64,000 bases of DNA from Rhodovulum tesquicola (lineage in GTDB: Bacteria; Pseudomonadota; Alphaproteobacteria; Rhodobacterales; Rhodobacteraceae): contig NZ_JAMYDV010000005.1 in NCBI RefSeq assembly GCF_024128855.1, positions 62,001 to 126,000 of the forward strand. Direction: 5' to 3'. The translations under genes were made by a program, and so were the position numbers. The notes under the pieces were generated by a model that worked only from the letters and a program-made list of their open reading frames with translations, ran no database searches and was not told where the DNA came from. Shown here piece by piece: positions 26,857-35,313 of this stretch. How positions within the stretch are numbered: position 1 is the stretch's first letter; every line of letters starts with the position of its first letter.

Positions 26857-28356
26857 ATGAAGGAACTGACCCATTTCGTGAACGGCCAGCAGGTCAAGGG
26901 GACCTCGGGCCGCTTCGCCGATGTCTACAACCCCGCGCTGGGCGAGGTGCAGGCGCGCGTGCCGCTGGCCAGCAAGGCCGAGATGGATGCCGCCATCGCC
27001 GCCGCCGCCGCCGCCCAGCCCGCCTGGGGCGCGACCAACCCGCAGAAACGCGGCCGGGTGATGATGGAATTCGTCCGCCTCATCCACCGCGACATGGACA
27101 AGCTGGCCGAGGCGCTGTCCTCGGAACATGGCAAGACCATCCCCGACGCCAAGGGCGACGTGCAGCGCGGGCTTGAAGTGATCGAGTTCTGCATCGGCGC
27201 CCCGCAGATGCTGAAGGGCGAGTTCACCGACAGCGCCGGTCCCGGCATCGACATGTATTCGATGCGCCAGCCGCTGGGCGTCGTCGCGGGCATCACGCCC
27301 TTCAACTTCCCCGCCATGATCCCGCTGTGGAAGATGGGCCCCGCACTGGCCTGCGGCAACGCCTTCATCCTCAAGCCCTCCGAACGCGACCCGTCCGTGC
27401 CGCTGATGCTGGCCGAACTGATGCAGGAGGCGGGCCTGCCCGATGGCCTGTTGCAGGTCGTCAACGGCGACAAGGAGGCGGTGGACGCGATCCTCGACAA
27501 CCCGCTGATCCAGGCCATCGGCTTCGTCGGCTCCACCCCCATCGCGGAATACATCTATGGCCGCGGCTGTTCCAACGGCAAGCGGGTGCAGTGCTTCGGC
27601 GGCGCCAAGAACCACATGATCATCATGCCCGATGCCGACATGGACCAGGCCGCGGATGCGCTGGTGGGTGCGGGCTATGGCGCGGCGGGCGAACGCTGCA
27701 TGGCGATCTCGGTCGCGCTGCCGGTGGGCGAGGAAACCGCCGACCGCCTGATCGAGAAACTCGTCCCCCGCATCGAGAAGCTGAAGGTCGGCCCCTATAC
27801 CGCGGGCAATGACGTCGATTACGGCCCCCTCGTGACCGCCGAGGCCAAGGCCCGCGTGCTGGGCCTGATCGAGACGGGCGTGGACCAGGGCGCCGAGATC
27901 GTCGTCGACGGCCGCAACTTCGCCCTGCAAGGCTATGAAAACGGCTATTTCGTCGGCCCCACGCTGTTCGACCGCGTGACCCGCGACATGGAGATCTACA
28001 AGCAGGAGATCTTCGGCCCCGTGCTGTCCACCGTCCGCGCGAAAACCTATGAAGAGGCGCTGGGCTACGCCATGGACCACGAATACGGCAACGGCACCGC
28101 GATCTTCACCCGCGACGGCGACACCGCGCGCGATTTCGCCGCCCGGGTCAATGTGGGCATGGTGGGCATCAACGTGCCGATCCCGGTGCCGCTGGCCTAT
28201 CACACCTTCGGCGGTTGGAAGAAGTCGGGCTTCGGCGACCTGAACCAGCACGGCCCCGACGCCTTCCGCTTCTACACTCGCACGAAAACCGTCACCTCGC
28301 GCTGGCCGAGCGGTCTGAAGGAAGGCGGCGAGTTCCACTTCAAGCAGATGGACTGA
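26857..28356 (+). CDS. mmsA: Methylmalonate-semialdehyde dehydrogenase (CoA-acylating)
   Basis: Converts methylmalonate semialdehyde to propionyl-CoA with NAD+ and CoA, the last step of valine degradation. The 499-aa aldehyde dehydrogenase starts MKELTHFVNGQQVKGTSGRF. The catalytic Cys is in GYGAAGERCMAIS, and ITPFNFPAMIPLW and FVGSTPIAEYIY are typical of MmsA. A GGGAGG site sets the start. It works with the valine operon 2 kb downstream, which supplies its substrate through mmsB. Confidence 0.95.
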   Translation: MKELTHFVNGQQVKGTSGRFADVYNPALGEVQARVPLASKAEMDAAIAAAAAAQPAWGATNPQKRGRVMMEFVRLIHRDMDKLAEALSSEHGKTIPDAKGDVQRGLEVIEFCIGAPQMLKGEFTDSAGPGIDMYSMRQPLGVVAGITPFNFPAMIPLWKMGPALACGNAFILKPSERDPSVPLMLAELMQEAGLPDGLLQVVNGDKEAVDAILDNPLIQAIGFVGSTPIAEYIYGRGCSNGKRVQCFGGAKNHMIIMPDADMDQAADALVGAGYGAAGERCMAISVALPVGEETADRLIEKLVPRIEKLKVGPYTAGNDVDYGPLVTAEAKARVLGLIETGVDQGAEIVVDGRNFALQGYENGYFVGPTLFDRVTRDMEIYKQEIFGPVLSTVRAKTYEEALGYAMDHEYGNGTAIFTRDGDTARDFAARVNVGMVGINVPIPVPLAYHTFGGWKKSGFGDLNQHGPDAFRFYTRTKTVTSRWPSGLKEGGEFHFKQMD

Positions 28357-28362
28357 AACGAG

Positions 28363-28387
28363 AAGGGCGGCCCGAGGGCCGCCCTTT
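28363..28387. terminator. Terminator between convergent mmsA and the VPLPA gene
   Basis: Perfect 10-bp stem AAGGGCGGCC / GGCCGCCCTT with loop CGAG, 7 bases after the mmsA stop. It has short A and T runs on both sides, so it can serve both strands. Confidence 0.75.
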
Positions 28388-28411
28388 CCACGATTGTCGC
28401 GCCGCCGCGCT

Positions 28412-28975
28412 TCAGGCCGCAGTCTTCCTGCGCCGCTTCAGCGCCGCCAGACCGCCAACCCCGGCAAGCAGCAGCCAGCCCGCGGCGGGCAGCGGGATCA
28501 CGTTGGCAGTGCCGTCAAAGAAGCTGACGTGCGAGATGTCCTTGTCGATGTAGTCGGCGAAATCCAGAACGGACCCGAGCGTGTCACCCGGCGTGATCGA
28601 ATAGATCACATATCCCCCGCCGCTCGCGCCCTTACCACCGGCCTTCACGGCAAGATAGGTGGGGTAAAGAACCGGGTCGGCGCCGACGACCTTGGTCGGA
28701 TCGTAGGACCAGTCAAAGGTCTTGCTGGTGCCATAGGTCAGGGTGAACGCCTCGGAGTAATCCCCCGGCGCTCCCCCGTCTTCCCATTTGAGACACAGTT
28801 CGACCTTATCCCCACCATCGTCGCATTTCGCCAGGGCCATCGACCCCAGCAAGGAGTTCGGGAACGGATCATTCTCGCCATCGACCGTGCTGTGATAGAC
28901 CGTCGCCGCCGACGCCCCTCCCGCCATCAGCACGGCTGCAACGGCCGCCGCCGCTGTCGTCTTCAAGATATTCAT
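28412..28975 (-). CDS. VPLPA-CTERM sorted surface/secreted protein
   Basis: 187-aa exported protein. The signal peptide (about 1-23, ending GGASA) leads to a beta-rich region with two close cysteines. The C-terminal 29 residues form a sorting signal: VIPLPAAGW, a hydrophobic stretch LLLAGVGGLAAL and basic KRRRKTAA. This is the rhodobacterial relative of PEP-CTERM, handled by an exosortase that cleaves and sorts the protein. No exosortase gene is in the window. The start is set by GAGGGG before ATG 28975. Confidence 0.82.
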   Translation of the reverse strand: MNILKTTAAAAVAAVLMAGGASAATVYHSTVDGENDPFPNSLLGSMALAKCDDGGDKVELCLKWEDGGAPGDYSEAFTLTYGTSKTFDWSYDPTKVVGADPVLYPTYLAVKAGGKGASGGGYVIYSITPGDTLGSVLDFADYIDKDISHVSFFDGTANVIPLPAAGWLLLAGVGGLAALKRRRKTAA

Positions 28976-29033
28976 GCTATTCCCCTCAAATGCACGCCGC
29001 AACGCCCCTCGCGTGCCACCATTAAACATGGCG

Positions 29034-29061
29034 AAAATACGACGATCTTGGGTTATCTCAA
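29034..29061 (-). promoter_or_regulatory. Candidate promoter of the VPLPA-CTERM gene
   Basis: On the minus strand TTGAGA (29061-29056) and TATTTT (29039-29034) are 16 bases apart, ending 58 bases before the ATG. The rest of the 313-base divergent space (28976-29288) shows no gene; a GCGGGCCCGC palindrome with six T near 29086-29101 is present. Confidence 0.45.
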
Positions 29062-29288
29062 ACAGGCAACCGCGCGGGCCCGCCTTTTTTCAACCCCGAC
29101 TTGTGCTAGACGCCCGGGTGACGCGACGGCAGTTCGCCCGGACACAATAGCCGCCGCGATATTCTCACCCTCCGGTTGTTTCTTGCGAATCGCTCCGGCC
29201 CGAAGCCCCGGGCTACGCGAAACGCTTGCCGCCCCCGTTGTTTCCTGCTGACAATGCGCAGGCATGCGACCGCCGGAGGGCCATCCCG

Positions 29289-30422
29289 ATGACCGCCACA
29301 GCCCCCGACTTCACCATCGGCATCGAAGAGGAATACCTGCTGGTCGATGCCGACACCTGCGCCCTGGTCGAGGCCCCCAAGACGCTGATGGAGGCCTGCA
29401 TGGCCGATCTCGGCGCCCAGGTGACACCCGAGTTCCTGCAATGCCAGATCGAGGTCGGCACCTGCGTCTGTGCGACCCTGCCCGAGGCCCGCGACGACCT
29501 GCGCCGCCTGCGCGCGACGGTCGCCAGGCATGCCGCAGCCCATGGCCTTGCCCCCATCGCCGTCTCCTGCCACCCCGTCGCCGACTGGAAGGACCAGCAC
29601 CACACCGACAAGGACCGCTACAACGATCTGGAACGCGCACTGGCCGGCGTCGCGCGGCGCATGCTGATCTGCGGGATGCATGTCCATGTCGGCATCCCCG
29701 ATCCCGACCAGCGCATCGACCTGATGGCGCAGATGTCCTATTTCCTGCCGCATCTTCTGGCGATGTCGGCCTCCTCGCCCTTCTGGCAGGGGGTGGATAC
29801 GGGGCTGGCCTCCTACCGGCTGACGGTGTTCGACAACCTGCCCCGCACCGGCCTGCCGCCGCGCTTCGAAAGCTGGTCGGATTACGAACGTTCCGTCGGC
29901 GCGCTGGTCGGTATGGGCCTGATCGAGGACGCCACGAAGATCTGGTGGGATCTGCGCCCCTCGGCCCGGTTTCCCACGCTGGAAACCCGCATCTGCGATG
30001 TCTCGCCCCGGCTGGAACATGCACTGTCGATCGCCGCGCTGACGCAATGCATCGCGCGGATGCTCTGGCGGCTGGCCGGGCGGAACCAGCGCTGGCGGGT
30101 CTATGAACGGTTCCTCGTGGGCGAGAACCGCTGGCGCGCGCAGCGCTATGGCGTAAGCGAGGGGCTGATCGATTTCGGCCGCAAGCAGGTCGTGCCCTTC
30201 CCCGAGCTGCTGGACGAACTGATCGCGCTGCTCGAACCCGACGCCGCCGCGCTGGGCTGCTGGGCCGAGGTGCAGGCCGCGCGCGACGTGATCGCCGATG
30301 GCACCTCGGCCGACCGCCAGCGCCGCGTCCATGCCGCGGCCCTCGCCGGGGGCAAGACCGCCGACGCGGCCGTGGCGGACGTGATCCGCGCATTGATCGA
30401 GGAATACAACGCCGATCTGTGA
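29289..30422 (+). CDS. YbdK-family carboxylate-amine ligase (GCS2-like)
   Basis: 377-aa ATP-dependent ligase of the glutamate-cysteine ligase 2 family. It starts [20 protein letters not shown] with the acidic metal-binding strand [19 protein letters not shown] and [10 protein letters not shown] are further family blocks. YbdK has weak glutamate-cysteine ligase activity in vitro; the true substrate here is unknown. GGAGGG precedes the ATG. It stands alone between the VPLPA gene and the valine operon. Confidence 0.85.
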   Translation: MTATAPDFTIGIEEEYLLVDADTCALVEAPKTLMEACMADLGAQVTPEFLQCQIEVGTCVCATLPEARDDLRRLRATVARHAAAHGLAPIAVSCHPVADWKDQHHTDKDRYNDLERALAGVARRMLICGMHVHVGIPDPDQRIDLMAQMSYFLPHLLAMSASSPFWQGVDTGLASYRLTVFDNLPRTGLPPRFESWSDYERSVGALVGMGLIEDATKIWWDLRPSARFPTLETRICDVSPRLEHALSIAALTQCIARMLWRLAGRNQRWRVYERFLVGENRWRAQRYGVSEGLIDFGRKQVVPFPELLDELIALLEPDAAALGCWAEVQAARDVIADGTSADRQRRVHAAALAGGKTADAAVADVIRALIEEYNADL

Positions 30423-30460
30423 CGCCCGGCCCCCTTGCATTCGCGCCGGGCAGCCTGTCA

Positions 30461-30478
30461 AATGAACGAGCGTTCATT
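30461..30478 (+). promoter_or_regulatory. TetR-type palindromic operator of the valine operon
   Basis: AATGAACG (30461-30468) and CGTTCATT (30471-30478) form a perfect palindrome with a 2-base centre. It ends 17 bases before the acyl-CoA dehydrogenase ATG and overlaps a -10-like TCAAAT (30458-30463) that stands 17 bases after TTGCAT (30435-30440). Form and position suit a TetR/AcrR-family repressor. No such gene is in the window. Confidence 0.65.
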
Positions 30479-30495
30479 AATTGGGGGGAGGAGCA

Positions 30496-31641
30496 ATGGA
30501 TTTCGCACTGACCGAGGAACAGGTCGCGATCTTCGACATGGCCCGCGCCTTCGGCGCCGAGGAAATCGCCCCCCATGCCCGCGCATGGGAGGAGGCGGGC
30601 ACGATCCCGAAGGATCTGTGGCCCAAGCTGGGCGCACTGGGCTTCGGCGGGCTTTACGTCTCGGAGGTCTCGGGCGGCGCGGGGCTGACGCGGCTTGACG
30701 CGACGCTGGTCTTCGAGGCGCTGTCGATGGCCTGCCCCTCGGTCGCGGCCTTCCTGTCGATCCACAACATGTGCGCCCGCATGATCGACAGCTTCGGCAG
30801 CGACGAACAAAAGGCCCGCCTCTTGCCCCCGGCACTCGCCATGGACAAGGTGCTGTCCTACTGCCTGACCGAACCCGGATCGGGGTCCGACGCCGCCGCA
30901 CTCAAGACCCGCGCCGAACGCACGAACGAGGGCTACAGCCTGACCGGTACCAAGGCGTTCATCTCGGGCGGCGGCTATTCGGACGCCTATATCGTGATGG
31001 CCCGCACCGGCGCGGATGGCCCCCGGGGCATTTCCGCCTTCCTCGTCGAGGATGGCACGCCGGGCCTGTCCTTTGGCGGGCTCGAGGACAAGATGGGCTG
31101 GCGCTCGCAACCCACGCGGCAGGTGCAGCTTGACGCCTGCGCGATCCCGGCCGCGAACCTTCTGGGCGAGGAGGGCAAGGGCTTCCGCTACGCGATGATG
31201 GGGCTCGATGGCGGGCGGCTGAACATCGCCGCCTGTTCCCTGGGCGCCGCCCAGGCCGCCCTTGACGCCACCCTCGCCTATATGGGCGAGCGCAAGGCGT
31301 TCGGGCAGAGCCTCGACCGCTTCCAGGCGCTGCAATTCCGGCTGGCGGACGCCGAGATCGAGTTGCAGGCCGCGCGCATCTTCCTGCGGCAGGCGGCGTG
31401 GAAGCTGGACACCCAGGCCCCCGATGCCACGAAATTCTGCGCCATGGCCAAGAAATTCGTCACCGAAGCGGGCAGCCGCGTGGCCGACCAATGCCTGCAA
31501 CTGCATGGCGGCTATGGCTATCTGGCCGATTACGGCATCGAGAAGATCGTCCGCGACCTGCGCGTGCACCAGATCCTCGAAGGCACAAACGAGATCATGC
31601 GCCTGATCGTCGCCCGCCAGATGATCGAGGCCCGCGGATGA
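30496..31641 (+). CDS. Acyl-CoA dehydrogenase, probable isobutyryl-CoA dehydrogenase
   Basis: FAD enzyme oxidising isobutyryl-CoA to methacrylyl-CoA in valine breakdown. The 381-aa protein starts MDFALTEEQVAIFDMARAF. FAD and substrate blocks are YCLTEPGSGSDAA, TGTKAFISGGG and LQLHGGYGYLADY. The catalytic Glu is in QILEGTNEIM. Substrate is assigned from the next two genes. GGGGGGAGGAG precedes the ATG. Its stop overlaps the next start (ATGA). Confidence 0.9.
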   Translation: MDFALTEEQVAIFDMARAFGAEEIAPHARAWEEAGTIPKDLWPKLGALGFGGLYVSEVSGGAGLTRLDATLVFEALSMACPSVAAFLSIHNMCARMIDSFGSDEQKARLLPPALAMDKVLSYCLTEPGSGSDAAALKTRAERTNEGYSLTGTKAFISGGGYSDAYIVMARTGADGPRGISAFLVEDGTPGLSFGGLEDKMGWRSQPTRQVQLDACAIPAANLLGEEGKGFRYAMMGLDGGRLNIAACSLGAAQAALDATLAYMGERKAFGQSLDRFQALQFRLADAEIELQAARIFLRQAAWKLDTQAPDATKFCAMAKKFVTEAGSRVADQCLQLHGGYGYLADYGIEKIVRDLRVHQILEGTNEIMRLIVARQMIEARG

Positions 31642-32684
31642 GCGAGATCGCGATCCGGCAGGAGGGCCGCGCGGGCCGCATCACGCTGACCCGCCCCAGG
31701 GCGCTGAACGCGCTGACCTATCCGATGTGCCTTGCGATCGAAAAGGCGCTGGACGACTGGCAGCACGAGGCGGGCATCGCGCTGGTCGTGATCGACGCCG
31801 AGGGCGACAAGGCGTTCTGCGCGGGCGGCGACATCGCGGTGATGTATGAAACCGGCAGGCAGGGCGACTACGCCTATGGCCAGAAATTCTGGCGCGACGA
31901 ATACCGGATGAACGCCAAGGTCTCGGGCTACCCGAAACCCGTGGTCAGCCTGATGCAGGGCTTCACCATGGGCGGCGGCGTCGGCGTGGGCTGCCATGGC
32001 AGCCACCGCATCGTGGGCGAGACCAGCCAGATCGCCATGCCCGAATGCGGCATCGGCCTTGTCCCCGATGTGGGCGGCTCGCTGCTGCTGGCCAGCGCGC
32101 CGGGGCGGCTGGGCGCCTATCTGGGCGCGACGGGCCGCCGGATGGGACCGGCCGACGCGATCCTTGCGGGCTTTGCCGATCATTTCGTGGCCGAGGCCGA
32201 CTGGCCCGACCTGATCGCCGAACTTGTCGCCACCGGCAATCCCGACGCCATCCTTGCCGCCGCGCTGCCCCCGCCGCCGGGCGACCTGCCCGCGCTTCAG
32301 CCGCTGGTGGACCGGCTGTTCGCCGCACCGGATCTGGCCGGGATCGTCGCCGCGCTGCGGGCCGACGGCTCGGACTTTGCCGCCGACACGCTGGCCCGCC
32401 TGAACCGGGGCAGCCCGCTTTCGGTCGCCTGCACCATCGAGATGCAGAACCGCCTTGCAGGCTGCGACGACATCCGCGAGGCGCTGGCGCTGGAATACCG
32501 CTTCACCCATCGCGCGCCGGAACATGCGGATTTCCTCGAAGGCATCCGCGCGGCGATCATCGACAAGGACAGAAACCCGAGCTGGCGCCATGCCGACCTG
32601 AATGCGGTCCCCGCGGCCGATGTGGCGGCGATGCTGGCGCCGCTGGGGCCGGACGAACTGAACCTTGAGGAGGACAGAACATGA
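31638..32684 (+). CDS. 3-hydroxyisobutyryl-CoA hydrolase (enoyl-CoA hydratase fold)
   Basis: 348-aa crotonase-fold enzyme releasing 3-hydroxyisobutyrate from its CoA ester. Oxyanion-hole segments are KAFCAGGDIAVMYE and GFTMGGGVGVG; MPECGIGLVPDVGGS holds the catalytic Glu and Asp of the hydrolase subgroup. It is longer than ordinary enoyl-CoA hydratases (about 260 aa), as hydrolases of this kind are. No separate methacrylyl-CoA hydratase is seen in the operon. ATGA overlaps on both sides. Confidence 0.88.
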   Translation: MSEIAIRQEGRAGRITLTRPRALNALTYPMCLAIEKALDDWQHEAGIALVVIDAEGDKAFCAGGDIAVMYETGRQGDYAYGQKFWRDEYRMNAKVSGYPKPVVSLMQGFTMGGGVGVGCHGSHRIVGETSQIAMPECGIGLVPDVGGSLLLASAPGRLGAYLGATGRRMGPADAILAGFADHFVAEADWPDLIAELVATGNPDAILAAALPPPPGDLPALQPLVDRLFAAPDLAGIVAALRADGSDFAADTLARLNRGSPLSVACTIEMQNRLAGCDDIREALALEYRFTHRAPEHADFLEGIRAAIIDKDRNPSWRHADLNAVPAADVAAMLAPLGPDELNLEEDRT

Positions 32685-33553
32685 AGGTGGGCTTCATCGG
32701 ACTGGGCAACATGGGCGCGCCGATGGCGGCGAACCTTGCCGGGGCGGGCCATCAGGTGACGGGCTTCGACCTTGCCGCCCCCTGCCCCGAAGGCGTCACC
32801 GCGGCCGCCAGCGCCGCCGAGGCCGCGCGCGGGCAGGATGTGGTCATCACCATGTTGCCCAACGGCGCCATCCTGCGCGCCGTGGCCGCCGAGGTGCTGC
32901 CGGTGATGGAGGCAGGCGCGGTGCTGCTGGACTGCTCGACCGTCGATGTCGAAAGCGCCCGCGCCGTCGCCGCCGATGCCGAGGCCGCAGGCAAGATGGC
33001 GGTGGACGCGCCCGTGTCTGGCGGCGTCGGCGGGGCCGCGGCCGGAACCCTGACCTTCATGGCGGGCGGCAGCGAAGCCGCCTTCGACAAGGTCCGCCCG
33101 CTGTTCGACGTGATGGGCCAGAAGGCGGTGCATTGCGGCGCCTCGGGCGCGGGCCAGGCCGCCAAGATCTGCAACAACATGATCCTCGGCGTCACCATGA
33201 TCGCCACCTGCGAGGCGTTTGCGCTGGCCGACAAGCTGGGGCTGGACCGGGGCAAGATGTTCGACGTGGTCTCGACCTCCTCGGGCTATAGCTGGACCAT
33301 GAACGCCTATTGCCCCGCCCCCGGCATCGGCCCGAAAAGCCCCGCCGACAACGACTACAGGCCCGGTTTCGCCGCGGAACTGATGCTCAAGGACCTGCGC
33401 CTTGCCCAGCAGGCCGCCGAGGCCGCCGATGCCGACACGCCGATGGGCCAGCGCGCGGCCGAGCTTTACGCCGCCTTCGTCGAACAGGAGGACGGCAAGG
33501 GCCGCGACTTCTCGGCGATGCTGCCCCGCTTCGAGAAACGCGGCCGGGCATGA
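32681..33553 (+). CDS. mmsB: 3-hydroxyisobutyrate dehydrogenase
   Basis: NAD-dependent oxidation of 3-hydroxyisobutyrate to methylmalonate semialdehyde, the MmsA substrate. 290 aa, starting MKVGFIGLGNMGAPMAANL (Rossmann site). DAPVSGGVGGAAAGTLTFM and GAGQAAKICNNMILG contain the substrate site and catalytic Lys. ATGA overlaps with both neighbours. Confidence 0.95.
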   Translation: MKVGFIGLGNMGAPMAANLAGAGHQVTGFDLAAPCPEGVTAAASAAEAARGQDVVITMLPNGAILRAVAAEVLPVMEAGAVLLDCSTVDVESARAVAADAEAAGKMAVDAPVSGGVGGAAAGTLTFMAGGSEAAFDKVRPLFDVMGQKAVHCGASGAGQAAKICNNMILGVTMIATCEAFALADKLGLDRGKMFDVVSTSSGYSWTMNAYCPAPGIGPKSPADNDYRPGFAAELMLKDLRLAQQAAEAADADTPMGQRAAELYAAFVEQEDGKGRDFSAMLPRFEKRGRA

Positions 33554-34209
33554 GCTGGCTGTCGCGCGCAGAGGGGCTGGAGGGGATCGAGCCGGGCACC
33601 GCCGCCCGGCTTGAAAACCTGCCCGTGCTGCGCCTGCCCAAGGGCAAGGTGCTGTTCTGCCCCGGCGAGGCGGCCAAGGGCTTCACCATCCTCCTGTCCG
33701 GCCGGGTCGATGTCTTCCTGACCGGCCCCACCGGCCGCGAGATCCTGCTTTACGGAATCGAGCCAGGCCAGTCCTGCGTGCAATCCACCCTCGGCCTGCT
33801 GGGCGGCGAGGATTACACCGGCGAGGCGATCACCGTCACCGATTGCGAGGCCGTGCTTCTGCCGCGCGAGATGTTCCTGCGGCTCATGGACGCCTCGCCG
33901 GTCTTCCGCCGTTTCGTCTTCGGCGCCTTCGCGATGCGGCTGCAATCCATCATGGCGCTGCTGGAACGGGTCGCCTTCCAGCGCGTCGAAAGCCGTCTGG
34001 CGGCCGAATTGCTGGCCTCCTCCGAGGACGGCGCCATGCGCGCCACCCATCAGGAGATCGCCACCCGCATCGGCACCGCGCGCGAGGTCGTCTCGCGTCG
34101 GCTCGACGCGCTGGCCAAGGCGGGGCTGGTGCAGGTCGACCGCGGCGTGGTGACGATCCACGACCGCGCGGGACTTGCCCGGCTGGCATCCGCCGACGGC
34201 GCGGCGTGA
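33550..34209 (+). CDS. Crp/Fnr-family transcriptional regulator
   Basis: 219-aa regulator with an N-terminal cyclic-nucleotide-type beta barrel (about 20-115), a dimer helix and a C-terminal winged helix (THQEIATRIGTAREVVSRRLDAL). Cysteines are few and not in the N-terminal cluster pattern of Fnr, so an FeS sensor is unlikely. Its ATG overlaps the mmsB stop, although such a regulator is odd for a valine operon. Two DUF2892 genes follow and may be its targets. Confidence 0.88.
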   Translation: MSWLSRAEGLEGIEPGTAARLENLPVLRLPKGKVLFCPGEAAKGFTILLSGRVDVFLTGPTGREILLYGIEPGQSCVQSTLGLLGGEDYTGEAITVTDCEAVLLPREMFLRLMDASPVFRRFVFGAFAMRLQSIMALLERVAFQRVESRLAAELLASSEDGAMRATHQEIATRIGTAREVVSRRLDALAKAGLVQVDRGVVTIHDRAGLARLASADGAA

Positions 34210-34305
34210 CAAGATCACAGACCCGCCGCCCGGCATGACGCATGGTGGGATCACAACGCCCGGGAAACTCGGGCGGCAACCCTTCCACACCATCGGAGAA
34301 GACCC

Positions 34306-34503
34306 ATGCTCAAGAAGAATGTCGGCGGCATCGACCGCACTGCCCGCATCGCTATCGGCGCGTTCATGCTCCTGGCCTGGGCGTTCCTGACCGACGCCAG
34401 CCCGCTCTGGCTGATCGGCATCGTCCCGCTGGCCACCGGACTGATGTCCTCCTGCCCGCTCTACAACTTCATCGGCGTGAACACCTGCCAGAAAAAGGGC
34501 TGA
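34306..34503 (+). CDS. DUF2892 (YgaP-like) membrane protein
   Basis: 65-aa protein starting MLKKNVGGIDRTARIAIGAF, with two membrane helices and a C-terminal CPLYNFIGVNTCQKK. DUF2892 domains resemble the membrane part of the rhodanese YgaP. The two cysteines in the C-terminal part are conserved in form. A GGAG site precedes the ATG. First of two paralogues. Confidence 0.85.
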   Translation: MLKKNVGGIDRTARIAIGAFMLLAWAFLTDASPLWLIGIVPLATGLMSSCPLYNFIGVNTCQKKG

Positions 34504-34540
34504 TCAGCCCTGCGGCGCGTCGTCTTCCCGCGCGCCCCGT

Positions 34541-34573
34541 CGGCCGGACGGGCTTGAAACGCCCGCCCGGCCG
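34541..34573 (+). other. Strong hairpin between the DUF2892 genes
   Basis: 13-base arms (34541-34553 and 34561-34573) pair at 12 of 13 positions around the loop TTGAAAC. No T-tract follows. It could set different expression of the two genes by attenuation or protection of the upstream mRNA end. Confidence 0.55.
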
Positions 34574-34634
34574 TCCAGATTCCATCTATCGGGACCGCAA
34601 GGATCAAGCGGCCCGCCAACAAGGGAGAAAGCCA

Positions 34635-34841
34635 ATGTTCGAAAAGAATATGGGAACGGTCGACCGGGCCGTCCGGGCCGTCATCGGCGTGCTCTTGCTC
34701 ATCCTCGCCTTCACCACCTTCGGCGGTGTCTGGGCCTGGATCGCCGGACTCATCGGCATCGTCCTGCTGGCCACGGCGGCGATGGGCACCTGCCCGCCCT
34801 ACAGCCTGCTCGGCATCGACACGCGCAAGACCAAGGCCTGA
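34635..34841 (+). CDS. DUF2892 membrane protein, second copy
   Basis: 68-aa paralogue starting MFEKNMGTVDRAVRAVIGVL, with two membrane helices and the end TCPPYSLLGIDTRKTKA. It keeps the CPxY motif but lacks the second C-terminal cysteine of the first copy. A GGGAGAAAG site sets the start. Confidence 0.85.
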   Translation: MFEKNMGTVDRAVRAVIGVLLLILAFTTFGGVWAWIAGLIGIVLLATAAMGTCPPYSLLGIDTRKTKA

Positions 34842-34853
34842 GTCGGCCGAACA

Positions 34854-34879
34854 GCGATCGGGCCAACAGGACCGATCGC
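34854..34879 (+). terminator. Terminator-like hairpin after the DUF2892 pair
   Basis: Perfect 8-bp stem GCGATCGG / CCGATCGC with a 10-base loop, starting 12 bases after the second DUF2892 stop. No T-tract, so intrinsic termination is uncertain. Confidence 0.4.
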
Positions 34880-34979
34880 CGCGCGCGGGGCCTCACCCGA
34901 AGGCGCAGACCGGGGCGGCGCCCGTGCGCTGCCCGCCGGGGTCATGCTGCACTCCGGACCCCGGCCATGGAGGACAGGC

Positions 34980-35309
34980 ATGAGAAAACACGCGGCACTT
35001 GCCGTTCTGGTCGCAACGCTGCTTCCCGCGGACGCCTCTGCGCAACCGCCGCACTGCCCGCCGGGACTGGCCAACAAGACCCCGCCCTGCGTGCCGCCGG
35101 GGTTGGCCAAAAAGCAACAGCGCGACGCGGGCTGGTATTATGGTCCGCCGGTCGGCGGTGGCTATTACATCCTGCGCGAACCGCGCAGCCTGCGCCTTGA
35201 CCCGCGCTGGGACTACTATCTGCGCAATGACGGAATGGTTGTCCGCGTCGATCCACGGACGCGGGCGGTGATCGACATCGTGGATGCCCTCGACCGTCTG
35301 ATCGACTGA
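34980..35309 (+). CDS. Small exported protein
   Basis: 109-aa protein with a signal peptide of about 21 residues (LAVLVATLLPADASA), a Cys/Pro segment with two HCPPGLANK-like repeats (HCPPGLANK, CVPPGLAKK) and a tail YYLRNDGMVVRVDPRTRAVIDIV that resembles RcnB-type periplasmic proteins. As I recall, similar proteins are sometimes labelled excinuclease subunit A by proximity to uvrA, which is wrong. A GGAGGACA ribosome site sets the start. Confidence 0.65.
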   Translation: MRKHAALAVLVATLLPADASAQPPHCPPGLANKTPPCVPPGLAKKQQRDAGWYYGPPVGGGYYILREPRSLRLDPRWDYYLRNDGMVVRVDPRTRAVIDIVDALDRLID

Positions 35310-35313
35310 CCCA

